Below, piece after piece: positions 24,907 through 33,580 of a stretch of 64,000 bases of DNA (position 1 is the first letter of the stretch; every line of letters starts with the position of its first letter). This stretch comes from Actinoplanes italicus. GTDB taxonomy: Bacteria > Actinomycetota > Actinomycetes > Mycobacteriales > Micromonosporaceae. The notes below the pieces were generated by a model. That model was not told where the DNA came from. It was given only the letters and a program-made list of their open reading frames with translations, and did not search any database. The stretch covers positions 372,001 through 436,000 of the forward strand of contig NZ_PVMZ01000008.1 in assembly GCF_003001815.1 (NCBI RefSeq), given 5' to 3'. The position numbers were made by a program, and so were the translations under genes.

Positions 24907-26268
24907 ATGCCGGCGAACGAGGAGAACGAGCACAGCGCTGCGCGCGTGCGGACCGGGTTGGTCGCCGTCGGCGTCCTTCTCACGGTCGCGATCATCACCC
25001 TTTATCTGCAGCGGTACGGCTTGAGCACGTTAGCCGTCGAACATGAGGCGATCCGGGGCTGGCTGGCCGGTGACGGCCTCTACGCGTACCGCTCCCCGGA
25101 CAACGAAGCGGGCGCCGCCCTGCCCCCCGCCCTGGCGCTGATGCTCGCGCCCCTGACCCTGCTGCCGTTGCGCGCCGCCGGCTGGCTGCTGGCCCTGGCC
25201 GGTCTGACCGCCCTGGTGCTCACCATCCGGATCGTCACCGGGCCGGTCGCCCGCCGCTACGGGCGCCGCCACAGCCCGTTCGTCGTGACCGCCACCGCCC
25301 TGGCCCTGATGGCCGAACCGGTCCGCGCCGCGATCGGGTTCGGCCGCCCGGAGCTGCTGATCTTCGCCCTTCTCGCGGCCGATCTGGTCGCGCTGCGCCG
25401 CACGTCCCGGACCCGCCACCGGTCACTGGCCGCCGTGCTCGGCTCCGGCCGGTCCGGCGCCCGCCGCGTTCCCGGGCAGTCACGCTCGGAGGTCGACCCG
25501 ACGGCTCCCGGATCGTTGCGCCGGGCCTGGTACGCGGGGACCTGGGCAGGCGTCGGGACCGGACTGGCGACCGCCCTCAGCCCGGCCGCGATCCTGTTCA
25601 TCGTCCATCTGTTCATCACCAGGCAGCGCCGCGTGGCGGTCACCGCCCTGGCGACCGCGACGGTGGTCACCCTCACGGCGCTGCTCCTGGCACCGGCGGA
25701 AACCCTGGCGTGGTACGGGACGACGATGTGGGAACTCGACCGTCCGGCCCCGGTGAGCGACCACGACAACCAGTCCCTGGCCGGTGTGATGGCCCGGCTG
25801 TACGGCTTCCCGGCGCCGCCCGTCCTCGTGTGGCTCTCGTTCGGCGTCCTGCTGGTGGCCGTCGGGCTGATCCGGGCCCGCTCGGCACACGCCGACGGCG
25901 ACGAGGTGGCCGCGTTCACGCTGATCGGCCTCACCACCGCCGTCGCCGGCCCGGTGACCACCGCCGCGGAGAGCCTCTGGCTCCTCCCCGCCGTGCTCAT
26001 CCTGGCCGACACCGGCGTACGCAGCCGGTCGAGTGTCCGGCTGCCCCGCTCGGCCCGGTTCACCGGCACCGGCTATCTGGCCGCGGCCGTCGCCGGTTAC
26101 CTGGTCCTGATCAGCACCCCGGTCTGGTCGCTGCGTTGGAACGTGCCGGCTTTCGCCCTGATCGTGCTGGTCAACGCGCTGCCATGGCGGCACGGCACAC
26201 CGACCCTGCCGACCCGGCGACCCACAACGACCCGTCGGGCGGCGATCCCCCTGCCTCGCGGCGGCTGA
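24907..26268 (+). CDS. GT87-type polyprenyl-phosphate-mannose-dependent mannosyltransferase-like protein
   Basis: A 453-residue membrane protein with about ten helices. The pattern AIRGWLAGDGLYAYRSPD near the N-terminus, IGFGRPELLIFALLAADL, and SDHDNQSLAGVMARLYG in the second half (the GNQS-like signature) fit alpha-1,2-mannosyltransferases of the GT87/DUF2029 family. These use polyprenol-phosphate-mannose on the outer membrane face to build lipoglycans. A loop rich in Arg/Ser (about residues 165-205) interrupts the helices. The acceptor is unknown. It is convergent with moaE. Confidence 0.8.
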   Translation: MPANEENEHSAARVRTGLVAVGVLLTVAIITLYLQRYGLSTLAVEHEAIRGWLAGDGLYAYRSPDNEAGAALPPALALMLAPLTLLPLRAAGWLLALAGLTALVLTIRIVTGPVARRYGRRHSPFVVTATALALMAEPVRAAIGFGRPELLIFALLAADLVALRRTSRTRHRSLAAVLGSGRSGARRVPGQSRSEVDPTAPGSLRRAWYAGTWAGVGTGLATALSPAAILFIVHLFITRQRRVAVTALATATVVTLTALLLAPAETLAWYGTTMWELDRPAPVSDHDNQSLAGVMARLYGFPAPPVLVWLSFGVLLVAVGLIRARSAHADGDEVAAFTLIGLTTAVAGPVTTAAESLWLLPAVLILADTGVRSRSSVRLPRSARFTGTGYLAAAVAGYLVLISTPVWSLRWNVPAFALIVLVNALPWRHGTPTLPTRRPTTTRRAAIPLPRGG

Positions 26269-26332
26269 CCGATGTGACCGCCGTGGGCAGAACGTTCTGT
26301 CTGCCGAGACGGACCGATGTCACCGCCGACGG

Positions 26333-26767
26333 TCAGGGGCAGTTGACCCATTCCTCGGTGCCGTCCTTGAAGACCTGACGCTTCCAGATCGGCAGCCGGG
26401 CCTTGGCCTCGTCGACCAGCCGCCCACAGGCCGCGAACGCGGCCGCGCGGTGCGCCGTGCTGACCGATGCGACCAGCGCGACATCACCGATGCCGAGGGT
26501 GCCGATGCGGTGCGAGATCGCCACCGCGTAGACGGCCGGGTCGGCGGCGATCTCCTCGGCCACCTCGCGCAGGATCGCCGCGGCGGTGGGATGGCCTTCG
26601 TACTCCAGCAGGGTGACACCGCGGCCGTGGTCGTGGTCGCGGACTACGCCCTGGAAGGAGACGACAGCACCGGCCCGGCGGTCGGCGACCGCGGCCTCGT
26701 GTGCGGCCAGGTCGAGCGGCTCGTCGACCACGGCGGTCAGGGTCACCACACCGGTGGTGGTGGTCAT
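26333..26767 (-). CDS. moaE: molybdopterin synthase large subunit MoaE
   Basis: MoaE inserts sulfur from the MoaD thiocarboxylate into precursor Z to form molybdopterin. The 144-residue product shows GAVVSFQGVVRDHDHG, LEYEGHPTAAAILREVAEEI, AISHRIGTLGIGDVALV, STAHRAAAFAACGRLVDEAK and the catalytic Lys segment PIWKRQVFKDGTEEWVNCP. The ATG overlaps the moeA stop codon by four bases, so it is the last gene of the moaC-moaB-moeA-moaE operon. Confidence 0.95.
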   Translation of the reverse strand: MTTTTGVVTLTAVVDEPLDLAAHEAAVADRRAGAVVSFQGVVRDHDHGRGVTLLEYEGHPTAAAILREVAEEIAADPAVYAVAISHRIGTLGIGDVALVASVSTAHRAAAFAACGRLVDEAKARLPIWKRQVFKDGTEEWVNCP

Positions 26768-27981
26768 GGGCGCTCTCCGGGCAGCAACGGAAGGGGCAGG
26801 AAGGGAACCGTGTCACCGGCCGCGGCCTGCGTGCCGGGACGGACGACGACGAAACCGTGCGAGTTGGCGAGGCCCCGGAGCATGGCGGATCCGACGTGCC
26901 CGGCCGGGGTCGCGGTGTGCCCGGCGACGTCGAGAGTGGCCAGCGCCAGGTGGGTGAAGCCGCCACGCCCCGCGACGTCACTCCCGGCGGTGACCGACGG
27001 CAGCGGCGGCAGAGCCCGGCCGTTCAGTCCCGCGAGCAGCGGCGCGACCAGCGTGACCAGGGCGATCACCGCGGACTGCGGGTTGCCGGGGAGCCCGGCG
27101 AGGAACCGGTCGCGTCCGTCGGGGCCGGGCACCCGGGCGAGCAGCATCGGGAAGCCGGGGCGTACGGCGACGGTGTTGACCAGGTACGACGCACCGAGCT
27201 CGGCCAGCGCCGGATGCAGGTGGTCGACCGGTCCGTGCATGGTGCCGCCGGTGGTGCAGACCAGGTCGGCGGTGTCGAGCGCGGACCGGATCGCGTCGAG
27301 GTGTGCGGTGAGGGTGTCCTTGACCGGCCCGGTCACCGATTCCACCCGGGCGCCGTATCGGCGCAGCCAGCCGGGCACCTGCGGACCGAGCGAGTCCCGG
27401 ACCCGGCCGGCGCCGGGCGGCCCGGCGGTGAGCAGCTCGTCGCCGAAGACGAGCATGGCGGCACTCGGGCGTGAGCGGACCGCGAGAGTCTCGTAGCCGC
27501 AGGTCGCGGCAACGCCGATGATCGCCGGGTCGACGGCCGTACCGGCGGGAAAGAGCTCCTCGCCGAGGTCCGCCTCCTCACCGGGAAGCCGCCAGTCGGG
27601 GAGGGTCCGCGGCTCTCCGGAGACCCGGCCGTCGGCACCGGTGACCGAGTCCTCGATCCGGATCAGGGCGGTGGCGTGCTCCGGAACCATCGCGCCGGTG
27701 GCGATCTCGACACAGTCGCCGTCCGCGGTGAGCGGCGGTGGTGTGCCTCCGGCCAGAACCCGGCCGACCGGACGCCACGGACCGGCGCCGCGCACCGCCC
27801 AGCCGTCGATGCTCGACGTCGGGAAGGCGGGCAGGTCGGTGAGGGTGCGCAGGGGTTCGGCGAGGGTCCGGCCGTCGGCCTCGGCCAGCGGGATCGTCTC
27901 CGCGCCGCGAGCTGCCGCCCGGCCCGCCTCATAGGCGAGCGTGCGCGCCAGTTCCCAGTCCACAGGGGTCGACTCGGTCAC
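26764..27981 (-). CDS. moeA: molybdopterin molybdenumtransferase MoeA
   Basis: MoeA inserts molybdate into adenylylated molybdopterin. The 405-residue product shows PLRTLTDLPAFPTSSIDGWAV, the GxxxP-rich VLAGGTPPPL, EIATGAMVPEHATALIRIED, VFGDELLTAG, CTTGGTMHGP and FLAGLPGNPQSAV. The usual TGGxSxG loop reads TTGGTMHG here, which is slightly atypical. It lies between moaB and moaE; the four-base overlap with moaE marks translational coupling. Confidence 0.94.
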   Translation of the reverse strand: MTESTPVDWELARTLAYEAGRAAARGAETIPLAEADGRTLAEPLRTLTDLPAFPTSSIDGWAVRGAGPWRPVGRVLAGGTPPPLTADGDCVEIATGAMVPEHATALIRIEDSVTGADGRVSGEPRTLPDWRLPGEEADLGEELFPAGTAVDPAIIGVAATCGYETLAVRSRPSAAMLVFGDELLTAGPPGAGRVRDSLGPQVPGWLRRYGARVESVTGPVKDTLTAHLDAIRSALDTADLVCTTGGTMHGPVDHLHPALAELGASYLVNTVAVRPGFPMLLARVPGPDGRDRFLAGLPGNPQSAVIALVTLVAPLLAGLNGRALPPLPSVTAGSDVAGRGGFTHLALATLDVAGHTATPAGHVGSAMLRGLANSHGFVVVRPGTQAAAGDTVPFLPLPLLPGERP

Positions 27982-27997
27982 TGGGAAAGCCTAGCGC

Positions 27998-28474
27998 TCA
28001 GTGGTCGCCACCCCGGATCTGGTCCACGGTGTGTACGAGGAGCGGACCGAGTACGGCCAGCCCGTCCTTGGCACCGCCGGTGGATCCGGGCAGGTTGACG
28101 ATCAGGGTGCGCCCGGCCACTCCGGCGAGCCCGCGGGAGAGGGCCGCTGCGGGCACCCGATCTCGGCTGTGGGCGCGGATCGCCTCGGCGATGCCGGGGA
28201 TCTCGAAGTCGAGCAGGCCGCGAGTCGCCTCGGGCGTGCGGTCGGTCGGGGTGACTCCGGTTCCGCCGCTGGTCAGGACGACGTCGACACCATCGGCGAT
28301 CGCGGTGCGCAGGGCTTCGGCGACAGGGTCCCCATCGGGTACGACCACGGGGTTCTCGTCCACGTCGCATCCGAGTTCGCGGAGCCCGGCGACGAGGCGG
28401 GGCCCGCTGGTGTCGGCGTAGACGCCGGCCGCGGCCCGGTTGGAGGCGACGATCACTCGGGCCCGGATGGTCAC
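27998..28474 (-). CDS. moaB: MoaB/Mog-family molybdopterin adenylyltransferase
   Basis: This enzyme adenylylates molybdopterin before metal insertion. The 158-residue product has VIVASNRAAAGVYADTSGP, VVPDGDPVAEALRTAI, VLTSGGTGVTPTDRTPEAT and NLPGSTGGAKDGL, matching MoaB/Mog. A GTG at 28474 overlaps the moaC stop codon (GTGA), so translation is coupled; the frame is open further upstream but that part lies within moaC. The gap to moeA is 16 bases. The choice between the names moaB and mog is a matter of convention. Confidence 0.93.
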   Translation of the reverse strand: MTIRARVIVASNRAAAGVYADTSGPRLVAGLRELGCDVDENPVVVPDGDPVAEALRTAIADGVDVVLTSGGTGVTPTDRTPEATRGLLDFEIPGIAEAIRAHSRDRVPAAALSRGLAGVAGRTLIVNLPGSTGGAKDGLAVLGPLLVHTVDQIRGGDH

Positions 28475-28962
28475 GGCCGGTCCTCCGGGCGTACCCAATC
28501 TCCGGTCTTGCCGCCTTCTTTTCGCAGCACCCGGACGGCTTCCAGGCTCGCCGCGGGGTCGACGGCCTTGATCATGTCGATCATGGCGAGACCGGCCGTC
28601 GCGACCGCGGTGAGGGCTTCCATCTCGACCCCCGTGCGGTCGGCGGTCTTGGTGATGGCGGTGATCTCGACGGTGTCGCGAGTGGTGCTCAGCTCCACCT
28701 TGACCCCGTGCAGCCCGATCGGGTGGCACAGCGGGATCAGGTCGGGGGTCTTCTTGGCCCCCATGATCCCGGCGAGGCGGGCCACCGCGAGCGCGTCGCC
28801 CTTGGGCAGGCCGTCGCGCAGCAACAGATCGATCACCTCGGCGGTGGTCCGGACCCTGCCCGCGGCGATGGCCCGGCGGTCGCTCACCGCCTTGGCGGAA
28901 ACGTCGACCATGCGCGCGGCACCGGTCTCGTCAACGTGGGTCAACTGGGTTCCCTGGGACAT
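28471..28962 (-). CDS. moaC: cyclic pyranopterin monophosphate synthase MoaC
   Basis: MoaC works with MoaA to make cyclic pyranopterin monophosphate (precursor Z) from the cyclised GTP product. The 163-residue product has LTHVDETGAARMVDVSAKAV, GDALAVARLAGIMGAKKTPDLIPLCHPI, VEITAITKTADRTGVEMEALTAV and MIDMIKAVD, with the conserved His, Glu and Lys residues present. It is the first gene of a four-gene operon. Its promoter must lie in the 340-base region shared with the divergent GGDEF-EAL gene. Confidence 0.96.
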   Translation of the reverse strand: MSQGTQLTHVDETGAARMVDVSAKAVSDRRAIAAGRVRTTAEVIDLLLRDGLPKGDALAVARLAGIMGAKKTPDLIPLCHPIGLHGVKVELSTTRDTVEITAITKTADRTGVEMEALTAVATAGLAMIDMIKAVDPAASLEAVRVLRKEGGKTGDWVRPEDRP

Positions 28963-29304
28963 ACCGGGAGCTTAGTTCTCATCACCGCCGCAGCGGCTTC
29001 ACACTTCGTCCACACAGCTCAGGGATGCTTCGGCGATAGCGGAAATAGAATTCCGGGTAAGCGAATGAACGATTCTCATTGCACTGGGTTTCCATTCAGA
29101 AACTGTCCGTAACAGGACGCCATCCTGTTATCGCATTCTGCGCATACCGACACGATCCACTGGAAAACACCTCCACTCAGTCCTAAGTTATGTCCTGTCA
29201 GGACGACACGGGACAAAAGGGAGGTAATCACCATGCGTGACGCCAAAGAGTGGGCCTGAAGAACGCCTGATGCGCGGACAGACAGTTATCAATTACCTTG
29301 GGGC
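28963..29304. promoter_or_regulatory. divergent control region with two TCCTGT palindromes
   Basis: This 342-base stretch separates moaC and the GGDEF-EAL gene and is less GC-rich than its surroundings. AACAGGA (29111-29117) pairs with TCCTGTT (29123-29129). GTCCTG (29192-29197) pairs with CAGGAC (29199-29204) around one base. Both sites share the half-site TCCTGT/ACAGGA, as expected for operators of one regulator. An eight-codon open frame with a very strong ribosome-binding site follows at 29233. Confidence 0.55.
29233..29259 (+). other. possible eight-codon leader peptide
   Basis: ATG at 29233 opens MRDAKEWA followed by TGA at 29257. It is preceded by GGGAGGTAATCACC, almost the full complement of the 16S rRNA 3' end, and this is a stronger site than that of the large gene starting 46 bases later. 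It could be a translated leader that tunes GGDEF-EAL expression, or a standby ribosome site. It is too short for coding statistics. Confidence 0.35.
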
Positions 29305-31845
29305 TTGAGCGACGACTCGATTGCGCTGAGCAACGACAAGGACCGCATGTCTCAGGACAACGACGAAGACAACGTGACCGATCGGCAGCTACGGCTGCTC
29401 GTCGGTCTCGTCGTCGTTCTGGGCCTCTGCACGACCGCCGGCCTCGGGGCCTACACGCTGCTGCGTCTTCCCGACCCACCGCCGGCCCCACTGACCCTCG
29501 CCGCCCTCTGCGGCCTCATGATCATCGCGCATCGGACGCGGGTCTACGTCCGGGTCAAGTCGAACATCGACGGCAACACATGGGCGGAAGTTCCGGTCCT
29601 CATCGGACTGACCCTCATTCCAGCGCCATGGGTCGTCTTCTCCGCTATCGCCGCAATCGTCGTAGTGCGCTGCCTGAAGTGGCTCGGTCCGCAGAAAACG
29701 GCATTCGGTATAGCCAAGGAGGCTTTGACCACCGGATCGGCGGCCGCCGTATTCCTCGCGCTGGGTGTCCATGCCGATCTGTCCCAGCCGGCGTTCCCGG
29801 TGCTGCCGATCGTGCTGGCGCTGGCCGCCTACATCGTGGTCGACCACCTGGTGTTCGTCCCGGTGCTCTCGGTCGCCACCGGCAGCAGCGCATGGCAGGT
29901 GGCGCTGCACGACTGGGCCAGCAAGGTCATCCTCCACCTCGGCGAACTGGTCGCCGCCCTGCTGGTGGTCGGGGTGTTCGCCACCGGCACCAACCCGCTG
30001 CTCCTGCTGGTCGTCCCGCTCGTTGTGGTGTGTATGCACCTGTGGCAGTCCCGCAGCGTTCGCACCCGCGAGGAACGCGAGTCCTGGCAGCGTCTGGCCA
30101 AGGCCACCGACGAGCTCAACGCCGTCGACCTCACCCAGGTCCTGCACTCGGCGACGACCCGCGCCGCTCAGATCTTCTCCGCGGCCGAGGCCGCCATCGA
30201 CCTGACCGGCCGCAGGGTCCGGGCCACCGAGTCGCAGGTCCTGGCGGACGGACCGATCCCCGCCGATGACGTGCCGCCGCCGGACGAGACCACCGTCGAT
30301 CTGATCGCGCACGACGGCAGTGTCCGGGTCGGGGTGCTGCGGCTGCGGTTCGGAGGGTCGGTCCGGCTGACCGAGGTGGAGCAGTACAAACTCCGGACCT
30401 TCGCCTCCGCGGTGTGCACCGCCATCCGCAACGCCCAGGCCTACGCCGAGCTGGCACGCATCGCCGCGGAGAACGCCCATGCCGCCACCCACGACCCGCT
30501 GACCGGCCTGGCCAACCGCCGCCGGCTCTACGACCGTGCCGAGCGGCTGTTCCGCCCATCCGCCCGGTCCGGTCTGTTCGCCCTGCTCCTGATCGACCTG
30601 AACCACTTCAAAGAGGTCAACGACACGCTCGGCCACGCCGCCGGCGACCACGTGCTGCGGGAGGTGGCGGGCCGTCTGCGTGACGCGGCCGCCCCCGGAG
30701 ATCTGGTCGCCCGGCTCGGCGGTGACGAGTTCGCGGTGCTGCTCACCGGCCTGCCCACACCTGCGCTGGCCGGGCACCGGGCCACCGGCATGCTCGCCGC
30801 CCTGGACGCGAGCATCGAGGTCGAGGGGATGCGGCTCACGGTCGAGGCGGCCGGTGGCATCGCCCTGGCCGCCGGCACCGGCAGCGTCGAGGAGCTGATG
30901 CGCCGTGCCGACATCGCGATGTACCAGGCGAAACGCGCCGGCGAGCAGACCGTCGTGTACGCGCATGCCCGGGACACCGCCGACCTGGAGCGACTGCTAC
31001 TCACCGGCGAGCTTCGCCGGGCCGTGGCCGAGCACGAGTTCACCGTCGACTTCCAGCCGATCGTCGATCTCGGCACCGGCGAGGTGGTGGCGGCCGAGGC
31101 ACTGGCCCGCTGGCACCACCCCGACCAGGGCAGTCTCAGCCCGGTGCGGTTCCTGGAGACGGTGGAGCGCTCCGGGCAGCTTCCGGCGTTCGCCGACGCG
31201 GTGCTGGAGCAGTCGCTGATCGCCCGTCAGAGCTGGCAGGAGGCCGGCTTCGACCTGCCGGTGGCGGTCAACGTGTCGCCGCGCAGTCTGCTCGACCCGA
31301 CGTTCCCCGGCGCGGTGCTGGCCCGCCTGGCCCGGCACGACGTGCCCGCCGACCGGCTCGTCCTCGAACTCACCGAGACGCTCACCGTCAGTCAGCTCGA
31401 CGTGGTCGAACGTACCCTCGCCGAACTGCGCAACGCCGGCGTCCGCCTGGCCATCGACGACTTCGGGACGGGCGTCTCGTCGCTGTCCGTGCTGTCCCGG
31501 ATCCCGGTGCACCAGCTCAAGATCGATCGCGAGTTCGTGGCCGGCGTCCAGACCTCGACCGAGGCCGCCGCGGTCGTCCGGACGACCGTCGACCTGGCCC
31601 GCAACCTGCACCTCACGGTCGTGGCCGAAGGTGTCGAGAGCGAGCCGCAGCGGCGCGCTCTCTGGTCGCTGGGCTGTACGTCCGGCCAGGGGCACCTGTT
31701 CGCCCGGCCGTACTCCGCCGCCCGCTTCCTCAGCACCCTGCAGCGTGGCTCGGGTGGGCGGCCCGGTGTTCTGGCGGTGGCACTGCACGACGAGGGCTCG
31801 GTGGTCCGTCTGCCGGCGCGCCGTCTGCCAAACTTGCCCGCGTGA
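29305..31845 (+). CDS. membrane GGDEF-EAL protein (cyclic di-GMP turnover)
   Basis: A protein of 846 residues. Residues about 25-240 form six to eight membrane helices; about 245-395 is a GAF-like sensor region ending in coiled coil. A GGDEF domain follows (DPLTGLANRRRL, IDLNHFKEVNDTLGHAAGDHVL, motif RLGGDEFAVLL at about 472), then an EAL domain (FQPIVDLGTGEVVAAEALARW at about 598, ELTETL, IDDFGTGVSSLS, KIDREFV, AEGVES). Both active-site motifs are intact, so it may make and break cyclic di-GMP. The start is a TTG at 29305 or an ATG at 29347. The next gene overlaps its stop codon. Confidence 0.92.
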   Translation: MSDDSIALSNDKDRMSQDNDEDNVTDRQLRLLVGLVVVLGLCTTAGLGAYTLLRLPDPPPAPLTLAALCGLMIIAHRTRVYVRVKSNIDGNTWAEVPVLIGLTLIPAPWVVFSAIAAIVVVRCLKWLGPQKTAFGIAKEALTTGSAAAVFLALGVHADLSQPAFPVLPIVLALAAYIVVDHLVFVPVLSVATGSSAWQVALHDWASKVILHLGELVAALLVVGVFATGTNPLLLLVVPLVVVCMHLWQSRSVRTREERESWQRLAKATDELNAVDLTQVLHSATTRAAQIFSAAEAAIDLTGRRVRATESQVLADGPIPADDVPPPDETTVDLIAHDGSVRVGVLRLRFGGSVRLTEVEQYKLRTFASAVCTAIRNAQAYAELARIAAENAHAATHDPLTGLANRRRLYDRAERLFRPSARSGLFALLLIDLNHFKEVNDTLGHAAGDHVLREVAGRLRDAAAPGDLVARLGGDEFAVLLTGLPTPALAGHRATGMLAALDASIEVEGMRLTVEAAGGIALAAGTGSVEELMRRADIAMYQAKRAGEQTVVYAHARDTADLERLLLTGELRRAVAEHEFTVDFQPIVDLGTGEVVAAEALARWHHPDQGSLSPVRFLETVERSGQLPAFADAVLEQSLIARQSWQEAGFDLPVAVNVSPRSLLDPTFPGAVLARLARHDVPADRLVLELTETLTVSQLDVVERTLAELRNAGVRLAIDDFGTGVSSLSVLSRIPVHQLKIDREFVAGVQTSTEAAAVVRTTVDLARNLHLTVVAEGVESEPQRRALWSLGCTSGQGHLFARPYSAARFLSTLQRGSGGRPGVLAVALHDEGSVVRLPARRLPNLPA

Positions 31846-33089
31846 TCAAGCTGTCGGACCGCGCGGTCGATCTCCTCCTGTATTCGCTCTCCGCGGTCTT
31901 CGCGCTGGTCACGGCACTGACGTCGACACTGATGCCACACCGGGCGTGGGGTGCGATCGCGGCATGCGGCTATCTGGCCGCCCTGCTGCTCGTGTTCCTG
32001 GTCCGGCAACGCGGCGTGCTGACCTGGGCCGCCTGGGGCGCGGTGGCGCTGCTGCCTCTGGTCGTCCAGGCCGTGCAGCGCGCCGGTGGGCGTACCGACC
32101 GGGCGCAGGAGGAGGTCGTGGTCGTCGAGCATATGGGCGAGTCACTGCTGCACAGCGGAACGCCCTATCTGAGCCGTATGGAGATCGCCGCGATCCCGCT
32201 CGACGAACGTCTGCTCGGCTACCGCCCGTACCAGCCCGGCATGTCGATCTTTGGTCTGCCGCGGGCTCTCGCCGGCGATCACTGGTGGACCGACGCACGC
32301 ATCTGGTTCGCGATCATCACGGTGGCCACGGTCGCTGCGGCGCTCACCCTCCTGCGTGATTCAACCCCTTCGGCGGTACGGGTGAAGCGCGCGCTCCCCT
32401 CGTTCGTGCCGGAGCGCCCGGCCCTGGTGCGGGCCATGCAGGCCGCCACGGTCCTCCCGGTGACCGCGCTGACCCTGGCGACCGGCGGCGACGACATCCC
32501 GGTCCTGGGTCTCTGCCTGCTCGCCCTGGCCCTCGCCGCGACAAACCGGCCCGGCTGGGCGGGTGTGGCCGTCGGGGCGGCCGCCGCGTGCAAACTCTTC
32601 GCGCTCCCGGTGGTCGCCGTCCTGGTCGTCCACGCGATCGCGACCGGGACGTGGCGCCGGCTCCTTCCCGGTGCGCTCGGTCTGCCCGTGCTGGCCCTGA
32701 TCCCGCCGCTGCTGGTGAACTCCGACGCCCTGATCGAGAACGTGCTCCGCTTCCCGCTCGGTCACGGTCTGGTGACCAGTCCGGCCCAGTCGCCGTTCCC
32801 CGGCTATCTGATCGCGCAGTCCGTGCCGAACGGGCGCTACGTTGCCGTCGGCCTGCTGGTGGCCGCGGCCGCCGTGATCGGGGTGCTGCTGCTGCGCCGT
32901 CCGCCGCGGACCGCCCGCTCGGCCGCGCTCTTCTGCGGCTGGGGACTTCTCACCGCGATCCTGTTGATGCCGACGACACGATTCGGTTACCTGCTCTACC
33001 CGGCCGCTTTGCTGCTATTTGCCCCAGCACTCAGCAAGGACACAGCTTCTTCGGCCCCACGGAATGACACGGCCTTGTACCGTCAATGA
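31842..33089 (+). CDS. polytopic membrane glycosyltransferase-like protein (DUF2029/GT87-like)
   Basis: A 415-residue protein with about ten hydrophobic helices. A periplasmic-side loop, VVVVEHMGESLLHSGTPYLSRME, then GYRPYQPGMSIFGLPRALAGDHWWTDARIW, has the conserved-acid look of GT-C enzymes. The stretch GWAGVAVGAAAACKLFALPVVAV is like GT87 proteins. A mannosyltransferase role is plausible but not proven. The GTG overlaps the stop codon of the GGDEF-EAL gene (GTGA), suggesting one operon in which cyclic di-GMP signalling and envelope glycosylation are linked. Confidence 0.7.
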   Translation: MIKLSDRAVDLLLYSLSAVFALVTALTSTLMPHRAWGAIAACGYLAALLLVFLVRQRGVLTWAAWGAVALLPLVVQAVQRAGGRTDRAQEEVVVVEHMGESLLHSGTPYLSRMEIAAIPLDERLLGYRPYQPGMSIFGLPRALAGDHWWTDARIWFAIITVATVAAALTLLRDSTPSAVRVKRALPSFVPERPALVRAMQAATVLPVTALTLATGGDDIPVLGLCLLALALAATNRPGWAGVAVGAAAACKLFALPVVAVLVVHAIATGTWRRLLPGALGLPVLALIPPLLVNSDALIENVLRFPLGHGLVTSPAQSPFPGYLIAQSVPNGRYVAVGLLVAAAAVIGVLLLRRPPRTARSAALFCGWGLLTAILLMPTTRFGYLLYPAALLLFAPALSKDTASSAPRNDTALYRQ

Positions 33090-33090
33090 A

Positions 33091-33474
33091 ATGCAGATGA
33101 CCTGTCCCAAGTGTCACGGTGAGATGCGGGTCTACGAGCGCAGTGGCGTCACGATCGACCAGTGCACCGAGTGCCGCGGAATCTTCCTTGACCGTGGCGA
33201 GCTGGAGAAGCTCTTCGCCGTCGAGGCCAATTACAACCGGCCCCCGGCCGGCGGCCAGGTTCCGCCGCCCCCCGCCCCGCATCAGCAGCACCCCCAGCAC
33301 CAGCCGGGCTACCCGCCGCCCCCGCCCCCGCCGCCGCCCGCCTACGGTCAGCCGCACGCCTACCCGCCGCCCGTCCCGGCCTATGGCCACCACGGCCACT
33401 ACCGGCGCGCTCCCGGTTACGGGCACCACGGCCACTACCGGCGCCGGGGCTTCCTGCACGACCTGTTCGACTAA
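33091..33474 (+). CDS. zf-TFIIB-type zinc-ribbon protein with Pro/His/Tyr-rich tail
   Basis: A 127-residue protein. Residues 4-45 are a zinc ribbon, CPKCHGEMRVYERSGVTIDQCTECRGIFLDRGELEKL, the zf-TFIIB type of unknown role. The rest is Pro-rich, with two near-identical YGHHGHYRR segments and a final RGFLHDLFD. The His/Tyr-rich tail may bind metal or RNA. The ATG at 33091 directly follows the upstream stop codon, so it continues the operon. The stop codon lies in the first unit of a short tandem repeat. Confidence 0.8.
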   Translation: MQMTCPKCHGEMRVYERSGVTIDQCTECRGIFLDRGELEKLFAVEANYNRPPAGGQVPPPPAPHQQHPQHQPGYPPPPPPPPPAYGQPHAYPPPVPAYGHHGHYRRAPGYGHHGHYRRRGFLHDLFD

Positions 33475-33531
33475 TCCTTGGTCGTCCTGTTCGACTGATC
33501 CCTGGTCGTCTTCGACTGATCCCTGGTCGTC
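33463..33531. repeat. short tandem repeat (24, 24, 21 bp) spanning a stop codon
   Basis: Three units begin at 33463, 33487 and 33511, each containing TTCGACTRATCCYTGGTCGT. The unit lengths are multiples of three, so each carries an in-frame stop codon (TAA, TGA, TGA) after Phe-Asp. CGAC and GTCG inside a unit can form a small hairpin. The array starts inside the zinc-ribbon gene and covers its 3' end. Confidence 0.85.
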
Positions 33532-33580
33532 GAAGTAACGCGGGTGCGGCCGGCATGCGCGATGTGCGACGTTGTGTCGC

